Positions 59,990-64,000 of a DNA stretch of 64,000 nucleotides are shown one piece after another (position 1 is the first letter of the stretch; every line of letters begins with the position of its first letter). Source of the DNA: G965276765 sp965276765 (GTDB lineage: Bacteria; Actinomycetota; Acidimicrobiia; Acidimicrobiales; Palsa-688). The notes beneath the pieces are model-generated. The model was not told the origin of the DNA, ran no database searches, and was given only the letters and a program-made list of their open reading frames with translations. The stretch lies in contig OZ255627.1 in NCBI GenBank assembly GCA_965276765.1, forward strand, positions 2,046,001 to 2,110,000, in the 5' to 3' direction. Made by a program: the position numbers and the translations under genes.

Positions 59990-62900
59990 TCACAGCTCGA
60001 CGCCGATCTCGCTCGGAGGCTGGGCAGTCCCTGCTGGGGTGGCGGGCTCGGCTGGGGCGGTCGTGGGATTGCCGGCAACCTGTCGGGCCCGTTCGATGGC
60101 TGTTTGGGCGCGGCGACGTTGCCCGACGGCCTCGATGGTTTTGGCGGCGCTCTCGGGCCCGAGGGGCCGATTGTCGTTGCCGATCTCCCAGCGGTCCCGG
60201 TAGGCGGCGACGGTCGAGACAGCGTCGAGCCATGCGTGGCGGGCGACCGGGTCTGGGGGCGGTGTGCCGAGGCGGCGCACCCACACGTCGTTGTGGCCGA
60301 CCGCGTGTTCGGCCAGGTCTCTGGCCCGGCGCTGCATGGCCCGCTCTCCGTCGTTGAGGGCTCGGGCCATGTCGGGGTCGGTGACGCCGGCTGCCCGGGG
60401 GATGAGTCCGGCGATGAGGTCGCTGGCCGCCTGGCGCCGCCTGCCGGCCGCTGCCACCCACCGGTCAACTCGGCCGTGGAGCACCGCGGCGGGGTCGTCC
60501 GCGTCGGTGAGCGGCCGGGCGGCGACCAGGTTGGGGAACGTTGTTTCGACGTCGAGGCCGCGGGTTTCGGCGTCGCGCAACGCGGCGAGGAGCGGCCCGT
60601 GGGCTCCGCTGACCCGCACCTGTTCCAGCTGCTCCGCGATGAGGCCGGAGTGTTCCAGGAGGGCGTCCCAGCGTTCGCCTTGGGCGGCGGTGGCGATGGT
60701 CTGGTACTCGGCGGCCAGGGTGGCGAAGTCCTCGGCTTGATGCTGCGCCCTACGCAAACTCTCGTGAGCTGACAGGTCGGCGCCTTGGTGGGCGAGGACA
60801 CCGGCGAGCACGTCGGCCGCGCTGTGGGGTTCGGTCATCGCGTCATGGGAGGTTGCTGGGTCCGGGTCATAGGCGGTGTCGACGTAGAGCCGGTTGGAGT
60901 GGCGACCCCGGGTGGTAGCGACGTACAGCACTTCTCGGGTGGTGGTCGGGGCGACCATGGCGTGGGCGGTGTCGACGGTGCGGCCCTGCGCCCTATGCGC
61001 GGTGGTGGCGTAGGCCAGCTCGACATGGACGGTCACGTAGTCGGCGGGTAGCACGACCTCGCCCCCGCCGCCGGCACGCCTGACGGCCATGCTCCCATCG
61101 GTGTTGGTGGCGGTGACCGCCCAGCGGTCCCCGTTCTTCACCCAGCGTCTGCCGGTGGCGAGCAGCCGGTTGTTGGCCCGGGTGATCACCTCGTCGCCGA
61201 CCCCGACCTGCTGGCCGTCAGCCACCACCAGACCTACCTCGGTGACCTTGCCGGCGGCGACCCGGTCGGCTCTGGCCCGGCGGTTCAACTCGGCCACCGT
61301 GGCTGCGTCGCCGGCGACCATCAGACTCGACTGGCCGGTGTCGACGTCGGCTTTCCACGCCCGGTAGAGGGCCTCGAGCATCTCGACCCGGTCGCCTCCG
61401 GCGACCCGACCATGGGAGCGGTAGGCGTCGGTGGCCGCCACATCGCCAAGGCGCAGCTCCACGCTGGCGGCCTTCTCCCAGTCGGCGGCGAAGCGTCGCA
61501 CGTCGACCAGTTCGGGGGCGAGGTCACGGCGGTCGGCGACGAGCAGGCTAAACGCCCCGCCGGCCTCCACCGGGGAGAGCTGCGCCCAGTCACCCACCAG
61601 CAGAACCTTCGCTCCTGCATCGGTGGCGGCGCCAACCAGCTCGTCGAGGACGAAGGTCCCGGCCAGGCTGGCCTCGTCCACGATGACCAGCTGACCGGGA
61701 CGCAGTCGCCGCTCGGCGACGGCGCGATCCAGCGTCTCGACCTGGGAGGCCAGTTTCCGGGCGCCGGCAGAAGAGGGGCGGGGGTGGCGGTCGAGACGGG
61801 CGGCGACATGCTGGCGGGCCTCCACGAGCTGGGGGATGCGCCGCCATTCGGTGAGCCACTTAACGGTGTTCTCCGCGTCGACGCCGAGCTCGTCGCCGAG
61901 GACCTCTGCCGCGGCGGCGGAGGGGGCGAGGCCGATAACCGAGCCTGGCCCGTGCTCGGTCTCCCAGGCGGCGCGCAGGCCGGCCATGGTGGTGGTCTTG
62001 CCGGTCCCCGCCGGGCCGACCAACACGTCGAGAGACCGGCGGGAGGTGGCGATCTTCTCGACCGCCACCGCCTGGTCGACAGACAGTCCGTGCTCCCGGC
62101 CGGGCAGGTCCGCGTCGGCGACAGCGGCGATGGTGGCCACCGGGACGGCCGGGCCGTCGGTGGTCCGCCCGGCGGCGAGCAATCGGGCTTCGGCGTCGAG
62201 GAGGGCTTGGGTGGTGTAGACGATCCGGGTGGCGGGGTGCAGCCGGGAGCTCCCGTCGGCGGCCCGGATGTACCGGTTGGGGGTGTGGTGCAGGGGCGGC
62301 GGGGTGAGCGACAAGGAGCCTGCGACGGCGAGGTTGGTGATCCGCTCGGCGACGGCCACCCGGTCGTCGGGTGAGGCGAAGCGCACCCCGTGCAATGCTC
62401 GGTGGGCTTCGGCCAGCAGGTTGTGGCGCCCGTAAGTGGCGTGGCGCTCCGCCACGGCGGCGAGCACGGCTTGGGCGGCGTCGGCGAGGATCGGCTCGGC
62501 GAGATCGTCTGCCCGTAACAGCGGCAGCTCGTTGCGGTCCTTCAAGCGGGCGACCCACGCCACCTGCCCGGCCCCGACATGGGCGGCGGCCCGGTCGCGC
62601 CAGTCGCGGGTCAGCTCGGCCAGGCTGACATGGGTCTTGGTGGCCCGGGTGGCGAGCGTTGCCTGCTGGGCCAGGCGCATGTCCTCCACCTGGGTCGGGA
62701 CGCGCCCGTGGGCGGCGGCGAATTGTGCCCGTAGCCGTTGGTTGTGTTCGGCGATCTGGGCCGAACGCGTCGAGAACTCGGCCATGAGCGTCTCGGGGAC
62801 CCCGGCGATCTCGTAGCGCGGCCGGGTCGAATGTCGCCGCCCCCGGGCCTCCCAGCCAACCCCCAAGGCATCGGTGAGTAGGTCGGTGAGGACGCCGTGG

Positions 62901-63559
62901 TGTAGCTCCGAGAGGGTGGTGGTGGCCTTGAAGATCGCCCGGGAGTCCAACGTTCTCCACTTGCCATCGGAAAGCGACTGCGCCCGGTTCCACACGACCA
63001 CGTGGTCATGGAGTTGGGGGTCGTCGGCCCTGGAGATCCAGTGGGTGAACGCGGCGGCGACCACACCGGAGATGTCCTCCTCGACCATGCCTCGCGCCCC
63101 CGAACGGGACCGGAACACGTGGCCTTCGGCGTAGCCGATCACGTAGTCGACGGCCCGGCGGTGGCACTCGTAGATCACCGCCTTGGTGCCCTCATCGGCG
63201 AGCGCCCAGGCCACCGACACCGACTTGCACGGCGAGAATGTGAGGTCGAAACCGGCCACCGGCACCGCGTTCCCCGGCACGCTCTGCCCGCCGGCCACCG
63301 ACACGCCGCTGATCGGATCGGCCAACCCGACGAGCATCGCCTCCAGATGTCCCTCGGTCACTTCGGAGCCGAGCTCGACGCCGTTCCCACCATCCAAGTC
63401 GGCCAGCCCGGCACCCAAGAACACCCCCGGCGGGGTCCCCGACGCGGCGTAGTAGCGGGCCAGACCGTTTGACCGCTCCGCGGCCCCGTCGCCGGCGGCG
63501 ACCGACTCCATCAGATAGCGGTAGCCGCCGCCCAGACTGATGCGCCGTATCGAGATCAC
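59990..63559 (-). CDS. MobF-type relaxase-helicase (TraA/TrwC-like)
   Basis: 1189 residues. The N-terminal TrwC relaxase domain has paired tyrosines (Tyr13/Tyr15 in GGYRYLMES; Tyr36-Tyr37 in ARYYAASG) and the metal-binding histidines FTHWISRADDPQLHDHVVVW (His173, His184, His186). From about residue 480 a RecD/TraI-type helicase follows, with Walker A GPAGTGKTTTM and Walker B LVIVDEASL, and later ELAYATTAHRAQGRTVD. The enzyme nicks oriT and unwinds the strand for conjugative transfer. GTG start behind GAGGAG. No coupling protein or type IV secretion gene lies in the window, so the element may be mobilisable or continue to the right. Confidence 0.93.
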   Translation of the reverse strand: MISIRRISLGGGYRYLMESVAAGDGAAERSNGLARYYAASGTPPGVFLGAGLADLDGGNGVELGSEVTEGHLEAMLVGLADPISGVSVAGGQSVPGNAVPVAGFDLTFSPCKSVSVAWALADEGTKAVIYECHRRAVDYVIGYAEGHVFRSRSGARGMVEEDISGVVAAAFTHWISRADDPQLHDHVVVWNRAQSLSDGKWRTLDSRAIFKATTTLSELHHGVLTDLLTDALGVGWEARGRRHSTRPRYEIAGVPETLMAEFSTRSAQIAEHNQRLRAQFAAAHGRVPTQVEDMRLAQQATLATRATKTHVSLAELTRDWRDRAAAHVGAGQVAWVARLKDRNELPLLRADDLAEPILADAAQAVLAAVAERHATYGRHNLLAEAHRALHGVRFASPDDRVAVAERITNLAVAGSLSLTPPPLHHTPNRYIRAADGSSRLHPATRIVYTTQALLDAEARLLAAGRTTDGPAVPVATIAAVADADLPGREHGLSVDQAVAVEKIATSRRSLDVLVGPAGTGKTTTMAGLRAAWETEHGPGSVIGLAPSAAAAEVLGDELGVDAENTVKWLTEWRRIPQLVEARQHVAARLDRHPRPSSAGARKLASQVETLDRAVAERRLRPGQLVIVDEASLAGTFVLDELVGAATDAGAKVLLVGDWAQLSPVEAGGAFSLLVADRRDLAPELVDVRRFAADWEKAASVELRLGDVAATDAYRSHGRVAGGDRVEMLEALYRAWKADVDTGQSSLMVAGDAATVAELNRRARADRVAAGKVTEVGLVVADGQQVGVGDEVITRANNRLLATGRRWVKNGDRWAVTATNTDGSMAVRRAGGGGEVVLPADYVTVHVELAYATTAHRAQGRTVDTAHAMVAPTTTREVLYVATTRGRHSNRLYVDTAYDPDPATSHDAMTEPHSAADVLAGVLAHQGADLSAHESLRRAQHQAEDFATLAAEYQTIATAAQGERWDALLEHSGLIAEQLEQVRVSGAHGPLLAALRDAETRGLDVETTFPNLVAARPLTDADDPAAVLHGRVDRWVAAAGRRRQAASDLIAGLIPRAAGVTDPDMARALNDGERAMQRRARDLAEHAVGHNDVWVRRLGTPPPDPVARHAWLDAVSTVAAYRDRWEIGNDNRPLGPESAAKTIEAVGQRRRAQTAIERARQVAGNPTTAPAEPATPAGTAQPPSEIGVEL

Positions 63560-63893
63560 ACCGGCTCCTCTCCGGAGCAGGCGACCCGGACCGCTCCAAT
63601 CCAGAAGCGGCCCGGCGGTCCACGCTATGACCCGCGCCGACGCTGCTCGGGGGTGCGACGGCCCGGTCCGGGCCCTCGCCTCCGCCGCCAGAGCAGCAGC
63701 AAAAGGCGCGCAGAAGTTGAGCGGTACACGCTCAGCTTCGCCCGGCAGGCCGGGCCGGCGGTCCTCGAGTGCCGATGGTGTAAAGCCGGAGATTCTGGTT
63801 TGGAAGGTGACGGGCAGGTAGACGATCAGGGGTGGGGGCGGAGCGGTGGTGCTGATTGGCTCGTCTGATGGGTGTCGGAGTGGTCGGGTGGTT
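63560..63893. other. region upstream of the relaxase, possible oriT
   Basis: Inverted repeats: GGCCCGG-T-CCGGGCC near 63658-63672 and TGAGCG-GTACA-CGCTCA (63718-63734). Origins of transfer often lie next to the relaxase gene and contain such repeats beside the nick site. No known oriT core is recognised. Confidence 0.3.
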
Positions 63894-64000
63894 GTGAGAT
63901 CAGAGTTGGCTGCTGCGGTTGAGGGGATGAGCGAGGAGGCTGGCCGTTCGGAGGATGCCTCGCAGGAGTGGAGGCTGGCGGTCGAGGTCAGGGATCGGGT
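63894..64000 (+). CDS. N-terminus of a gene running off the right edge
   Basis: From a GTG at 63894 the frame is open to the end and reads VRSELAAAVEGMSEEAGRSE then polar helical sequence. A second start (ATG) is 12 codons in. Too short to classify. Confidence 0.35.
   Translation, partial: MRSELAAAVEGMSEEAGRSEDASQEWRLAVEVRDR

Noticed and set aside
59681..60772. A 363-codon plus-strand open frame over the relaxase end
   Set aside because: Low-complexity Gly/Arg-rich antisense frame; the minus strand carries the C-terminus of the relaxase.
1..64000. CRISPR array
   Set aside because: No series of regularly spaced direct repeats was noticed and no cas gene is recognised anywhere in the window.

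Overview
The window is GC-rich, densely packed DNA with many GTG and TTG starts and short stop/start overlaps. It carries caa3/aa3-type oxidase genes, a LuxR-type LAL regulator, NarL-type two-component genes and IS110 elements. This fits an actinobacterium, possibly of the Acidimicrobiia. That placement is inferred from gene content and style; there is no rRNA or other phylogenetic marker to prove it.

Left part (1-25,800), mostly housekeeping and metabolism. A copper-oxidase locus opens the window: a divergent lipoprotein, thioredoxin and ctaG unit, then a cupredoxin-like gene and ctaC-ctaD-ctaE, then ccdA. A LacI regulator and a BASS-type transporter follow. Next is a catabolic cluster on the minus strand: LysR, amidohydrolase, NCS1 permease, flavin reductase, HpaB-type monooxygenase, RidA and DUF1028. 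Its set of functions suggests uptake and oxidative or hydrolytic breakdown of an N-heterocyclic or aromatic compound. A fused riboflavin synthase/DHBP synthase gene sits behind what looks like a divergent FMN riboswitch. Beside it a tlyA-like rRNA methyltransferase gene is split by an IS1380-family element; the two halves rejoin in frame across a CTAG target duplication.

Middle part (25,800-46,000). Three membrane proteins are followed by a NarL-type kinase/regulator pair, a large LAL regulator and a second, soluble kinase paralogue. A PaoABC-like molybdenum hydroxylase operon follows. After about 1.1 kb of gene debris (tyrosine integrase and acyl-CoA ligase remnants) come a class III PLP enzyme, an APH-fold kinase, an acyl-CoA synthetase and an amino-acid permease. 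Together these could form an amino-alcohol route: import, phosphorylation, phospho-lyase step to an aldehyde, oxidation to an acid, and CoA activation.

Right part (46,000-64,000), an accessory island. A Fic protein has a 10-bp-arm operator at its promoter. Next to it lie a broken excisionase-like gene and the 3' half of a tRNA-Ser(UGA), cut at the anticodon loop, which looks like one end of an integrated element extending rightwards past the window. Inside are an intact vapB with a frameshifted vapC and three IS110 transposases, one element nested inside another. The nested element preserves its CT cores, and its non-coding left end contains split 6+6 nt matches to both halves of its target, as expected for a bridge RNA. 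There are also unknown genes and a MobF relaxase-helicase. The most notable cargo is a compact ubiquitin-like module (one Multi_ubiq beta-grasp protein, a ThiF/E1-like enzyme and a Cys-rich DUF6527 protein, with overlapping reading frames), transcribed divergently from an XRE regulator plus ImmA/IrrE-type metallopeptidase pair, with a palindrome between them.
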